64,000 nt of DNA from an uncultured Roseibium sp. (GTDB lineage: Bacteria > Pseudomonadota > Alphaproteobacteria > Rhizobiales > Stappiaceae). The position numbers were made by a program, and so were the translations under genes. The stretch covers positions 3,720,001-3,784,000 of the forward strand of contig NZ_OY780958.1 of the NCBI RefSeq assembly GCF_963675985.1. The letters run 5' to 3'. The notes beneath the pieces were generated by a model. It was not told the DNA's origin, made no database searches, and saw only the letters and a program-made list of their open reading frames with translations. Below are positions 18,687-27,775 of the stretch, piece by piece. Every line of letters begins with the position of its first letter. Position 1 is the first letter of the stretch.

Positions 18687-21035
18687 CTACCCGACCATGA
18701 CCGACAGGCGGCGGTTCAACATCTCCGCCGTCTGCTCGAGCAGGGTGAGCCCGATGTCATCCACATGCCGTGCCCGCCACGGTTCCAGTCGGGTGCCAGA
18801 AGCCCACTGGTTGAAGGCCCCAAGGGCGGGACCGCAGTGAACCTGGAAATCCACCTTGTGCTCGATGTCGCCGTTCAGCGCCCATTCGGAGGTGTCGCGG
18901 AAGTAGCGCCGGAAGACCAGCGCCATGCGGTGCTTGGGCATTTTTTCCGCGCGTTCGATTTCGGACGCCGGATAGATGCGGGCCACATCGGCGAAGACCT
19001 CGTCGAAACTGCGGCCGAAATAGCGCTCCTCGATCTGCTTGCGCAATTTTGGCTCGATCGCCTCCAGTCCCTCGTGCTGGCGGTAAAGGGCGACCAGCCG
19101 TTCGGCACGGGAGGGGAAAAAAACGCCCTTCTTCAAGACCTGCACCTTCGAGCCCAGCTCGAACATCTCGCCGGACGGGGCATAGGCCGTGTCATAGACG
19201 TTGATGCCTTCCAGCATGTCCTTGACCGCGTCGCTGGTTCCGGCTTCCACCGTGCACTGGTTGATCGATCCGGTGACGATGAAATCCGCACCGAGCACGA
19301 GAACCGCTGCGGCGGCTTCCGGTGTGCCGATGCCGCCGGCAGCGCCGACAAACAGCTTGCCGAACTCCGGAAAACGCTGTTCCGCCTCGTCCCGCAGCTT
19401 CAGGATCGGCGGGATCAGGGCGAAGGGCATGCCTTGATCGGTATGGCCGCCGGAATCCGATTCCACACAGACCGCATCGGCCATCGGCACACTACGCAGC
19501 AGATCCGCCTCGTCTTCGGTGATCCTACGCGTCTGCAAAAGCTTGGCAATGACAGGCTCAGGCGCGGCACTCAGAAACTGGGCGGCAACGTCGGGTCGGG
19601 AGACTTTGGCAATGACCCTGTTCGCCGCTCGGACCTTGCCCCCTTCCCGCTGGAGCCCTTTCGCCCGGTAGCGGACCAGAGCAGGCGTGACTTCCATGAA
19701 GGCAGAGGCCTCGACAGCGGTCACACCTTCTTCGAGAAGCACGTCGGTCAGGTCGTCCTCAAGGCGGGGGCGGTTGAGATGGGCGATGAAATTGACGCCG
19801 AAAGCGGCTCCGTCCGGGATTTGCGAACGGATCTTGCGGATGGCTGCCTGCGTCTCGGAGACCGGCAGGCCGGCTGCGCCGAAGAAGCCGAGCAATCCGG
19901 CGCGCGCCATGCGAATGACGATGTCCGTGGAGGCAATGCCCCGGTACATGGCGCCGCTGACATAGGGGTAGCGCAGGCCGAACAGGTCACAGAAGGCGCG
20001 GGAGCCCAGGTTTCCCATGGAAAACCGCCCGAAGCCGGACGTGGTGCCATTGGCCCTGGTGACCGGCATCTCATCGGCGGCAGGCGTGTCCGGCAGCTGT
20101 TCCTCAAGGACTTTCTTCTGCAAGGCCTCGCGGCGCGCAGTCTCTTCGGCCTCCAGCACGGCGGCCTCGAGCGGGCCGGCTTCCAGTTCGGTGCGCTTGA
20201 ACATGGGCCGCACGATCGGTGGGCCACCGGGTCCTATCTCTAACGTGTCGGCGAAGGACACGCCCTTGGCCAGAAGATAGCACAGGCTTTCCGACCAGCG
20301 CACCGGCGCGGTGATCTGCTCTACTATCCGTTGTCGGATCTCCGCGTCCTCATGCGGTCGGGCGGTAACGTTGGAAATCACCGGCACCTGTTGCCGACCG
20401 AATTCCGTATCCGCCACGAATTCGGCGAAACGCGTGCGGGCGTCTTCCATAAAGGGCGTGTGGAACGCGCCGCTGACCGGCAGCACCTTGTAGTGGCTCG
20501 CGCCGGCTTCCAGAAACAGGCTTTCGGCGGCAACGACCACCTCCTTGCGGCCGGAGACGACGATCTGTTTGGGCGTATTGAAATTGGCCGGGTAAACGTC
20601 GGTGATGTTCTTGGCGCGCAGCAGATCCTGGATGGCCGAAGCCTCCAGGCCGAGAACGGCGGCCATGCCACCGCCGCGGGCCTCCGCCATCAGCGCGCCG
20701 CGCTTCTTGACCAGCTTGAGCCCTGCGGTGAAGTCGAGAACACCAGCGGCAAAGAGCGCGACATATTCGGAGACGCTGTGGCCGAGCAGGTAGGCGGGGC
20801 GGTCATCGGTGTCTTCCAGATGGGCGAGATACCGGAGTGCATTGACCACGTAGAGCGCTGGCTGGGTGTAATCCGTCCGACTCAGCTTTTCCATCGGACC
20901 GTCCCGGCACAGCTCGGCGATGCTGTAGCCAAGGATGGCATCCGCCTGGTTTGTCAGATCCTTGAACCGGGTGAACAGGTCCTGGCCCATGCCAAGTTGC
21001 TGTGCACCCTGTCCGGGAAAGATAAAGGTCTTCAT
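18687..21035 (-). CDS. Trans-acting malonyl-ACP acyltransferase fused to PfaD-type enoylreductase
   Basis: 782 aa. Residues 1-290 are an acyltransferase: FPGQGAQ near the start, Ser87 in GHSVSE, Arg112 exactly 25 residues later (the arginine that grips the malonyl carboxylate in FabD), and His192 in AFHTPF. The GHSxGE glycine is Ser here. Residues about 340-782 are an FMN-dependent PfaD/2-nitropropane-dioxygenase-like enoylreductase, with GLRYPYVSGAM and AGLLGFFGAAG. It should load malonyl units onto all ACPs of the giant synthase and may reduce enoyl intermediates in trans. Its ATG overlaps the upstream exporter stop by one base (TGATG) and its stop lies 12 nt before the giant PKS. The AT carries the malonyl-binding Arg, unlike the second AT at 36482. 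Confidence 0.93.
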   Translation of the reverse strand: MKTFIFPGQGAQQLGMGQDLFTRFKDLTNQADAILGYSIAELCRDGPMEKLSRTDYTQPALYVVNALRYLAHLEDTDDRPAYLLGHSVSEYVALFAAGVLDFTAGLKLVKKRGALMAEARGGGMAAVLGLEASAIQDLLRAKNITDVYPANFNTPKQIVVSGRKEVVVAAESLFLEAGASHYKVLPVSGAFHTPFMEDARTRFAEFVADTEFGRQQVPVISNVTARPHEDAEIRQRIVEQITAPVRWSESLCYLLAKGVSFADTLEIGPGGPPIVRPMFKRTELEAGPLEAAVLEAEETARREALQKKVLEEQLPDTPAADEMPVTRANGTTSGFGRFSMGNLGSRAFCDLFGLRYPYVSGAMYRGIASTDIVIRMARAGLLGFFGAAGLPVSETQAAIRKIRSQIPDGAAFGVNFIAHLNRPRLEDDLTDVLLEEGVTAVEASAFMEVTPALVRYRAKGLQREGGKVRAANRVIAKVSRPDVAAQFLSAAPEPVIAKLLQTRRITEDEADLLRSVPMADAVCVESDSGGHTDQGMPFALIPPILKLRDEAEQRFPEFGKLFVGAAGGIGTPEAAAAVLVLGADFIVTGSINQCTVEAGTSDAVKDMLEGINVYDTAYAPSGEMFELGSKVQVLKKGVFFPSRAERLVALYRQHEGLEAIEPKLRKQIEERYFGRSFDEVFADVARIYPASEIERAEKMPKHRMALVFRRYFRDTSEWALNGDIEHKVDFQVHCGPALGAFNQWASGTRLEPWRARHVDDIGLTLLEQTAEMLNRRLSVMVG

Positions 21036-22681
21036 CAGGCCTCCAACTCGACCTTATCTTTGATCCATTCGATCCTGCCCAGATCCAGCTTGACCACTCG
21101 GTCCGCGACATTCCAGTATTTTTCGTCATGGCTCGTCGCAATCACCAATTTCCCCTGCGCTTTCAGTTCCGGGATGAATGAAGTGTAAAAATAATCGCGA
21201 AAATTGACGTCCTGCTCGGCCGACCATTCGTCAAAGACATAGACCGGCCGGTCCTCGACAACCGCAGCAATGAGCGCAAGACGCTTGCGCTGACCTGTCG
21301 ACAGGTGCAGCTGATTGAAGCGGCCGTCCTCGAAGGTCACCTTGTCGGCCAGTCCCCAGTCAGCGATCAGCCGGTTGACCCGCCCTGGATCGATGTCCTC
21401 CACGCCGTAAAGCCGGTCGAACAGATGGAAGTCGACGAAAACGGACGAGAACAGCTCGCGGTAGCCTGCGACCGCCTTGCCGGAAACGGCGGCCTCGTCG
21501 ACGCCGATCCAGCCGGTCTGAAGCGGATAGAGGCCGGTCATCATCTTCAACGCGGTCGATTTCCCGCTGCCGTTGCCGCCAACGAGAAAGACGACCTCGC
21601 CGCGGGTGAGCGTCAGGTCCAGCGGCCCGACGGTATAGGCGTCCGGGTCCTTCGTGTTGTAACTGAACCGGATCCCGTTGAAGGAAATCGTCGAGAAATC
21701 CAGGAACGGCCGGGACAGCCGGCGGGCTTCTTCCGGCGTGGTGCTCGTCGCGGCCGACAGTTCACGGTCGACTGTCAGGATCGACTGCAGGCCGACCTCC
21801 GCGCGCATGAACATGGGCGACTGGGCCACCGTCTTCGACAGGGTGCCCATGCAGAACAGCAGAACGGGGATCACCTGGAAGATGACGGTCTTGTGGCCCG
21901 AGACATATTCGGGAAAGACGAAAACGACGACGCCGAGCATCAGGAAGGTCGCCAGGCTGCCGAGCAGGATCAGCGAAACCCAATGCTCAACGGACCGGAC
22001 CAGAAGCCGTTCAAGGACATGTGACCGCTTCCGATAGGCGGCGGCGACGGCGTCGCTGCGCTTCGTGTTGAGGCGAAGCTCCTTGCTGCCGTGAATGATA
22101 TCGCCGATCGCATCCAGCATCTGGGCCTGCATGCGCTCGATCAGCCTCAGGATGTCGCGATACCTTTTGTCGATCGCCTTGTAGCCGAGGACGCCCGCGA
22201 AGACCGTCGCCAGAAATACGATGAAACCGACGGGCGACAGATAGAGCAGGTAAAGCAAAGCCATGGTCAGCAGGATCGTCTGCTGAAACGCGTCGATGAT
22301 CAGCGGGAAGGTGACCGACAGGTGGTTGGTTTCCTTGGCGACCAGATTGAAGAGTCGGCCCCGTCCGAGTTTGTCGGCGATCAGGAGTTCCGTCTTGCGC
22401 AGCTTGTCGGCGATTTCCAGACGCTTGCGGTTGAGCAGGTCCTCGATGATCGCCTGAGACCGGATCAGGGCAAACTGGTTGGCGAGATAGTAGAGCGCGA
22501 AGGCGCCGAAAAAGACGACCCAGGCGATGGTGCCGGGATGACCGGCCCTGGCGACCTCCTCCGCGACCTTCGTGATCACGACGATCAGCGAGGCATTGGC
22601 AAGGCCTGCCACCAGCGTCAGCGCAAGCATGATGCGAAGCTGGCGGGCGTCCGCGCCCTTGATGAAGTCGACCAGAGCCAT
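21035..22681 (-). CDS. Half ABC exporter, cyclic-peptide (SyrD/PvdE-like) type
   Basis: 548 aa: about six transmembrane segments in residues 1-310, then an ATPase domain with Walker A GGNGSGKST, signature LSTGQRKR and Walker B PVYVFDEW. The last is the unusual DEW variant seen in the cyclic-peptide exporter family, not DEP. The ATG at 22681 is preferred over the longer frame because GGAGG lies about 8 nt upstream and the preceding gene stops 2 nt before. It pairs with the next gene as a likely heterodimer and probably exports the polyketide, giving self-protection. It is co-transcribed with the AT-ER and PKS genes. Confidence 0.88.
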   Translation of the reverse strand: MALVDFIKGADARQLRIMLALTLVAGLANASLIVVITKVAEEVARAGHPGTIAWVVFFGAFALYYLANQFALIRSQAIIEDLLNRKRLEIADKLRKTELLIADKLGRGRLFNLVAKETNHLSVTFPLIIDAFQQTILLTMALLYLLYLSPVGFIVFLATVFAGVLGYKAIDKRYRDILRLIERMQAQMLDAIGDIIHGSKELRLNTKRSDAVAAAYRKRSHVLERLLVRSVEHWVSLILLGSLATFLMLGVVVFVFPEYVSGHKTVIFQVIPVLLFCMGTLSKTVAQSPMFMRAEVGLQSILTVDRELSAATSTTPEEARRLSRPFLDFSTISFNGIRFSYNTKDPDAYTVGPLDLTLTRGEVVFLVGGNGSGKSTALKMMTGLYPLQTGWIGVDEAAVSGKAVAGYRELFSSVFVDFHLFDRLYGVEDIDPGRVNRLIADWGLADKVTFEDGRFNQLHLSTGQRKRLALIAAVVEDRPVYVFDEWSAEQDVNFRDYFYTSFIPELKAQGKLVIATSHDEKYWNVADRVVKLDLGRIEWIKDKVELEA

Positions 22682-22683
22682 GG

Positions 22684-24318
22684 CTATGCCTCCCCGTACG
22701 GGAGGATCATGCCGAGATCCAGCGTCACGCGGCGGTCGCAGCAATCCCAGTAGTGATCGTCATGGGTCACGGCGAGCACGGTCTTGCCGCGGGCCTTGAA
22801 GTCCGGAAGAATTTCCCGGTAGAAGACGTCCCGGAAGTGGCTGTCCTGGTCGGCCGCCCATTCGTCGAAGAGATAGACTTCCCGGTCCTCCAGCATGGCG
22901 ACGATCATGGCGAGCCGCTTGCGCTGGCCGGTCGACAGGTCGCTGGTCGTGAAGCGGCCGTTGACGAACCCGACCTTGTCGCTCAGTTCCATCCGCGCGA
23001 TCAGCCGCTCCACGTCTTCCGGCTCGGCATCGACGATGCCGTAAAGCCTGTCGAACAGGTAGAAGTCGGTAAAGATGCTGGAAAAGATCTCCCGGTATTC
23101 CTGCCGGTTTTCGTCGCCGATTTCGACGCCGTCGCACAGGATCCGTCCCTCATCCGGGGTGTAGAGACCACACAGCAGCTTGAGCGCGGTCGACTTGCCG
23201 CTGCCGTTGCCCCCGGTCATGAACACGATCTCTCCCCTTCGCAGAGACAGGTTCAGCGGTCCGGCCGAAAAGGTGTTGTTGCCTTCGCCGTCCACATAGC
23301 GGAAGGCCGTTCCGGAGAGCTCAATCGCGGAGAAGGAGCGAAACGGCGAGCGTTCCCGAGGCGACGGGCCGACCGGCGGCGGGGCATGCTCGTCGAGGCG
23401 TTTTTCCAGCGCGTAGACATGTCCAAGTCCGGATTCGGCACGCCCGACGAGACGCACGACCGACGTTATGGCCGCCATGGGACCGAGCGAAAAGACGGAT
23501 GCCGCAGTGATCTTGTAGATCGTGTCCGTATAGCCTTCGAAGAACAGGGGCAGCACGAACACCACGACTCCGATCAGCATGTAGAAAAAAGCATTGCTGA
23601 ACTGCAGAAGGGCCACCCATCGCCCGCCCAATCCGACGACAACTTCTCTCAAGCGGTCCGAAACATCTGCGAAATGGCTGAACAGGGCTTCGTTCTTGTC
23701 CGCGTTCAGGCGGATTTCCTGAAAGCCGAGGGTGAAATGCGACAGGGTGTCGAGCATTTCCGCCTCGCGGTAATGCACCTGAGCAATCGACGCCGTCAGT
23801 GCCTTTTGCCGCGCCAGAAAGAAATAGAGGCCCAGGGCAAAGAAACCGCCGACCACAACAAAGGAGATGAGCGAAATGGTCGCGATATACAGAAGCAGAA
23901 ACACCAGCAGAAATGCGCTCTGCGCCGCGCCGATCATCAGCGGCAGGCTTTGGGACAGATGGTCCGTCTCCTGCGCCACGGTCACGTAGATGTCGCCGTG
24001 GCCCAGTCGCTCCAGAGCCCGGAGATCGGCCTTCCGGATCTTGTTCACGATGCGCCGGCGCGTCGCCTCCAGGCGCGACTGCACGAAACGGTTGGCCTGA
24101 TGCAGGGAGGTCCGGTTGGACAGGAGGAAGAAGGTCAGCGTCAGAAGATAGACGACAATCAGCTGCAGCCCCACCTTCTGGCCGATGAGCGTCTGTTCCG
24201 CCGCCTGGTTGATCAGGCCGACCAGCCCGGCGTTGCCGAGACCCGACAAACTGGTGATGGTGAAGATAAAACGGCGGCTTGCGGGCGGCCCACCTTTGAG
24301 CAGGCGGAGGATGTTCAT
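22684..24318 (-). CDS. Half ABC exporter, cyclic-peptide type (first gene of PKS operon)
   Basis: 544 aa from ATG 24318 (MNILRLLKGG). Transmembrane segments fill roughly residues 20-300, followed by an ATPase with GGNGSGKST, LSTGQRKR and EVYLFDEW. It is paralogous to the neighbour at 21035, and the two share the same DEW Walker B variant. It is the first gene of the minus-strand operon that ends in the giant PKS. The longer upstream frame (to 24492) would run into the divergent promoter region and has no transmembrane or family similarity, so the shorter start was chosen. Confidence 0.87.
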   Translation of the reverse strand: MNILRLLKGGPPASRRFIFTITSLSGLGNAGLVGLINQAAEQTLIGQKVGLQLIVVYLLTLTFFLLSNRTSLHQANRFVQSRLEATRRRIVNKIRKADLRALERLGHGDIYVTVAQETDHLSQSLPLMIGAAQSAFLLVFLLLYIATISLISFVVVGGFFALGLYFFLARQKALTASIAQVHYREAEMLDTLSHFTLGFQEIRLNADKNEALFSHFADVSDRLREVVVGLGGRWVALLQFSNAFFYMLIGVVVFVLPLFFEGYTDTIYKITAASVFSLGPMAAITSVVRLVGRAESGLGHVYALEKRLDEHAPPPVGPSPRERSPFRSFSAIELSGTAFRYVDGEGNNTFSAGPLNLSLRRGEIVFMTGGNGSGKSTALKLLCGLYTPDEGRILCDGVEIGDENRQEYREIFSSIFTDFYLFDRLYGIVDAEPEDVERLIARMELSDKVGFVNGRFTTSDLSTGQRKRLAMIVAMLEDREVYLFDEWAADQDSHFRDVFYREILPDFKARGKTVLAVTHDDHYWDCCDRRVTLDLGMILPYGEA

Positions 24319-24806
24319 GCAAAACCTACCATTTTGGCGTGTTCCCCCCGGCAGGCGCCTGCGCGGGCATCCCGCCTTGTCACTACACAGTCCCAATGAA
24401 ACCACATCGTCCGTCTTGCCGAACCTGACCGCAAGATGGACCGGGCACCATCGTTTTTTCCAGGCTGGCCCGCCGCCAATTGAGACGGCCAATGCTAGTC
24501 ACCTCACAGGACCCACGCAAGCTGCATCAGGCTTGCATCGACAGGATTACGGGTAAAAACATCACTTTAAAAATCCGTGCGTTACCGCAGCGCGATGGCC
24601 TCTGCCGTGTCCTGCTCACGAAATGCTTACCTTAGGTTATTTTTTCCTGTGCCTTTTTCTATTGTCAGGGGAAATTTCCGCACCGGAAGACTGTTCCTCC
24701 GCATTCCGATTGGCTACCGTGGCAGGCGAACCGGGCGGATCGCGGCAAGCCGCACGCGACCGTTTTCCTACCGGGCAATGCCCTTCGTCAGACGCAGCCG
24801 GAGATC
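24319..24806. promoter_or_regulatory. Divergent promoter region between exporter/PKS operon and ACP-amidotransferase operon
   Basis: 488 bp with no gene. It must contain the start signals for both halves of the starter/PKS system. The right half has AT-rich runs near 24,545-24,570 and 24,630-24,660. A 6-bp inverted repeat, GCAAGC (24517-24522) and GCTTGC (24531-24536) with an 8-nt spacer, could be a small operator. No convincing -35/-10 pair was found. Confidence 0.5.
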
Positions 24807-25055
24807 ATGAGCAAGATACGCGACTTCATCGAAGAACAGTTTCTGATTGAATTCGACGATACGTTTCCCGAGACCTCCGACCTCTTCAAGGAAGGCGTGA
24901 TGGACTCCTTCGGCTACATTCAGCTCGTTCGCTTTCTGGAAGAGGAATTCGGCATCAAATTCACCGAACAGGAAATGACCAGCGGCGTCATGGTCAGCCT
25001 GACGCAGATCGAAAAGGCCGTGGCGCAGAAAGTTTCCAAGCTTCCAGCAGATTGA
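24807..25055 (+). CDS. Free-standing acyl carrier protein (starter ACP)
   Basis: 82 aa, acidic, with the phosphopantetheine serine in GVMDSFGYIQL at residue 33 and the usual helix-II segment after it. GGAG lies 8 nt before the ATG. It is 21 bp upstream of the amidotransferase gene, and this pairing (ACP plus AsnB-like enzyme) is the one used in glutarimide pathways to turn malonyl-ACP into malonamyl-ACP, the starter handed to the first KS. The giant PKS has no loading domain, which fits. The role is inferred; the ACP family call is firm. Confidence 0.88.
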   Translation: MSKIRDFIEEQFLIEFDDTFPETSDLFKEGVMDSFGYIQLVRFLEEEFGIKFTEQEMTSGVMVSLTQIEKAVAQKVSKLPAD

Positions 25056-25076
25056 CCCGGGACAGGCAGTTTCTTC

Positions 25077-27086
25077 ATGTGCGGCATTGCCGGTATCAGT
25101 CATCCAACCCTTTCCGCCGGTCCCCTGACCGGCACGATCAGCGACATGCTGGCCTATATCGGCCACCGGGGTCCGGACGGGGCCGGTTATGTGGTCGATG
25201 ACGGCTTTGCCATGGGAACGGTGCGGCTGGCGATCATGGATCCGGCCTCGGGCGTACAGCCCTTTTGCGATCCAACCGGGCGCTACTGGCTCTGCTACAA
25301 CGGCGAGATCTACAACTACCTGGAATTGAGTGCCGAACTCGAAGCCCTGGGCTGCCAATTCCATACCCATTGCGACACGGAAGTGGTCCTGAACGCCTGG
25401 ATCACGTGGGGCCCGGACTGCCTCACCCGGTTCAACGGCGGCTTCGCCTTTGCGCTTTACGACAGCGCAACCGGAGAGGTGTTTCTCGCCCGTGACCGTT
25501 TCGGCAAGCGGCCGATGTTTTTTGCCCGTCACGGCGACAGCCTGCTGTTCGCGTCGGAAATGAAAGCCTTCCTGGCGGTTCCGGGCTTTGCCTTCGAGCA
25601 GGATCCAGACCAGATTTCCTCCATCCTCGGCCAATGGACGCCCCTGCCGGACCAGTCCGGTTTCAAGGGCATCGAGAGCCTGCCCATGGGCCGCTGGCTT
25701 TCCTGGCGCAACGGGTCTGTGAATGTGCACAGCTATGCCGAACTCCGGTTCGACGAAGGCCCGGATGTGGCAACGGAGGCCGATGCACTCGACCTGATCC
25801 GGGAGCGACTGACCCGCAGTGTGGAACTGCGCCTGCGCAGTGATGTCGAGGTCGGCGTTTACTTAAGCGGCGGCGTTGATTCCGCGATCGTCGCGGCCCT
25901 GGCGGAAGATATCTCGCGCAAGCCGCTATCCACCTTCTCCGTCGAATTCGAGGACGCGGAATTCGACGAATCCGCCGACCAGAGGCTGGTGTCGGCGCAT
26001 CTCGGAACCCGTCACCATGCACAGCGCATCACCCACGCCGACATCGCCCATGCCATGCCGGACGCGGTCTATCACGCGGAAGTTCCGGCCTTCCGCAGCG
26101 CCTTCGTGCCGATGTACCTCCTGTCGAAACGCACGCAGGACGAGGGCATCAAGGTCATCCTCAGCGGCGAAGGCGCCGACGAGGCGTTTCTCGGCTACGA
26201 CCTCTTCAAGGAAACCCTGCTGCGCCACGCCTGGGACCGATTGCCGGACGATGTCCGCCGCTCCCGGCTGGAACAGCTCTATCCGCATCTGGCCCATTAC
26301 GGGCCGAAGGATATCGCCGCCGTCACCGGGCTCTATCATCAGTTCTCAAGCGAGAAGATGCCCGGCCTGTTTTCCCATGAACTCAGGTTCCAGAACGGCC
26401 AGTTTTCCGCCCGCCTGATGAAAGAGGCCGGCACGCCCTTCAAGGCGATCTCGGATCTCGTGGCCGGGTCTCCCGGTTACGCCGGACTGTCGCCCACGGA
26501 AAAGGCCCAGTGGCTGGAATACAAGACACTCCTGCCCGGCTACCTCCTGTCGACCCAGGGCGAGCGTATGAGCCTCGCCCACGGGGTCGAAAACCGTTGC
26601 CCGTTCCTGGACCCGGACCTGTTCGCGCTCGCCACATCGGTCAACCTGAAATTCGATGACGGCTTTACCGAAAAGCGCCTGCTGCGCGAGGCTTTCAGGG
26701 GCCGGCTGCCGGACCAAATCATCGACAAGCGCAAGTTCCCCTACCGCGCACCGGATGCCGCCGCCTTCGCCGCCCTGCGCCCGGATTACCTGGACCTGGT
26801 GCTGAGCGAGGAGGAACTTGGAAAGGTCCCGTTCCTCAATCCGAAATTCGCGCAGCGCCTGGCGAACAAGGTCCTGACCAAGCCGGCAAACGAAATCAGC
26901 ACCAAGGAAAACCAGACCTTCCTCTACCTGCTGTCGATCTGCCTGTTGCACAGGGCGTTCGTCCGGCGCGAGACCTTACGCACTCCGGCATTGCCGCCGC
27001 TGGAAAAGGCCGTCAATCTGGTTCAGGAGCGGGAAAGCCCCAGACAGCGGCGTGACTTGGGCCATATCATCGAAGCGGCAAGGTGA
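25077..27086 (+). CDS. AsnB-like glutamine-dependent amidotransferase (probable malonamyl-starter enzyme)
   Basis: 669 aa with two domains. The N-terminal class II glutaminase begins MCGIAGI, with Cys2 as nucleophile after Met removal and GHRGPDG, YNGEIYN and DTE motifs. The C-terminal synthetase domain (from about residue 240) has the SGGVDS ATP-pyrophosphatase loop and GEGADE. Length fits asparagine synthetase relatives in biosynthetic clusters, a little longer than primary-metabolism AsnB. In glutarimide polyketide clusters such an enzyme amidates an ACP-bound malonyl unit using glutamine and ATP. Its place directly after a free ACP, and the KS-DH-KR-ACP/KS-B-ACP modules, support that role. 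Amidation of a late intermediate is the alternative. Confidence 0.9.
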   Translation: MCGIAGISHPTLSAGPLTGTISDMLAYIGHRGPDGAGYVVDDGFAMGTVRLAIMDPASGVQPFCDPTGRYWLCYNGEIYNYLELSAELEALGCQFHTHCDTEVVLNAWITWGPDCLTRFNGGFAFALYDSATGEVFLARDRFGKRPMFFARHGDSLLFASEMKAFLAVPGFAFEQDPDQISSILGQWTPLPDQSGFKGIESLPMGRWLSWRNGSVNVHSYAELRFDEGPDVATEADALDLIRERLTRSVELRLRSDVEVGVYLSGGVDSAIVAALAEDISRKPLSTFSVEFEDAEFDESADQRLVSAHLGTRHHAQRITHADIAHAMPDAVYHAEVPAFRSAFVPMYLLSKRTQDEGIKVILSGEGADEAFLGYDLFKETLLRHAWDRLPDDVRRSRLEQLYPHLAHYGPKDIAAVTGLYHQFSSEKMPGLFSHELRFQNGQFSARLMKEAGTPFKAISDLVAGSPGYAGLSPTEKAQWLEYKTLLPGYLLSTQGERMSLAHGVENRCPFLDPDLFALATSVNLKFDDGFTEKRLLREAFRGRLPDQIIDKRKFPYRAPDAAAFAALRPDYLDLVLSEEELGKVPFLNPKFAQRLANKVLTKPANEISTKENQTFLYLLSICLLHRAFVRRETLRTPALPPLEKAVNLVQERESPRQRRDLGHIIEAAR

Positions 27087-27159
27087 ATTGATCCACTCAT
27101 CTTTCCAGTCCTGACGGCCTTGACCGCCGATGGCGATCATGACGCTGCGGCGCATGCAG

Positions 27160-27609
27160 TTATCCCCCGATGCTCTTACCGGGCATCATGCAAAGTGGCT
27201 TTGCGCGACACAAAGCTTCGGCATCGAAATCAAAATCGCCCTTATACAGTCGCCGCAAGGTATCAATCATCGTATCGAAGGACCGATCCAGAGAAACGCT
27301 GGTTTTGTCGGTCGGCGCAATATAGATGGATTTTCCCTCCGGTTGACGCCGTAGATACCCGCTTTCCACGAGGCTGCCGACTTTCCGGTGCAGCGTACTG
27401 ATCGGAAGATCGAGCACTTCGGCGAGCGCCGAAAGATCGTAGAGCTTGCCCTGAAGCCTGCCTTGCACAACGGTACGGATGATCAGGCAATCAACGGGCT
27501 TCCCCCACATTCCGGTTTCCATGGCATAAAAGCGGTTGAGGCATTCGATGATCTGTGACTGCACCTCGGCCCTCACATCGGTGCGCTCACGGTTCGATTG
27601 ATCCTCCAT
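27160..27609 (-). CDS. Small winged-helix transcriptional regulator
   Basis: 149 aa from ATG 27609, chosen over a longer frame because GAGGAGGGG sits just upstream. Residues 40-110 form a MarR/IclR-like winged helix (ALAEVLDLPISTLHRKVGSLVESGYL). It is transcribed away from the flavoprotein gene at 27776, and a 19-bp perfect palindrome lies between the two starts. The natural reading is an autoregulated repressor or activator of the redox cassette, possibly redox-sensing: Cys residues lie near the C-terminus (ALCRAKPLCMM). It could instead regulate the neighbouring amidotransferase operon, which it converges with. Confidence 0.75.
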   Translation of the reverse strand: MEDQSNRERTDVRAEVQSQIIECLNRFYAMETGMWGKPVDCLIIRTVVQGRLQGKLYDLSALAEVLDLPISTLHRKVGSLVESGYLRRQPEGKSIYIAPTDKTSVSLDRSFDTMIDTLRRLYKGDFDFDAEALCRAKPLCMMPGKSIGG

Positions 27610-27641
27610 ATCCCCTCCTCTTGGCATCTGCAGAAGCATCT

Positions 27642-27660
27642 CCTTTCCAGAATGGAAAGG
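27642..27660. promoter_or_regulatory. 19-bp perfect palindrome, candidate operator
   Basis: CCTTTCCA-GAA-TGGAAAGG: 8-bp arms are exact reverse complements around a 3-bp centre. It lies 33 bp upstream of the regulator start (27609) and 116 bp before the flavoprotein start (27776), within their 166-bp divergent intergenic region. Arm length and spacing suit a dimeric winged-helix protein. Confidence 0.6.
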
Positions 27661-27775
27661 TTGCCGCTTGGCTACAAGGAGCTTTTGGTCGCATCTGGGG
27701 GCATGGCGACATGCATAGGAGGAAGATGCTGTCGGCAATTTCATCCATCAACCTGAAATCGGGAGAGCAGATACC

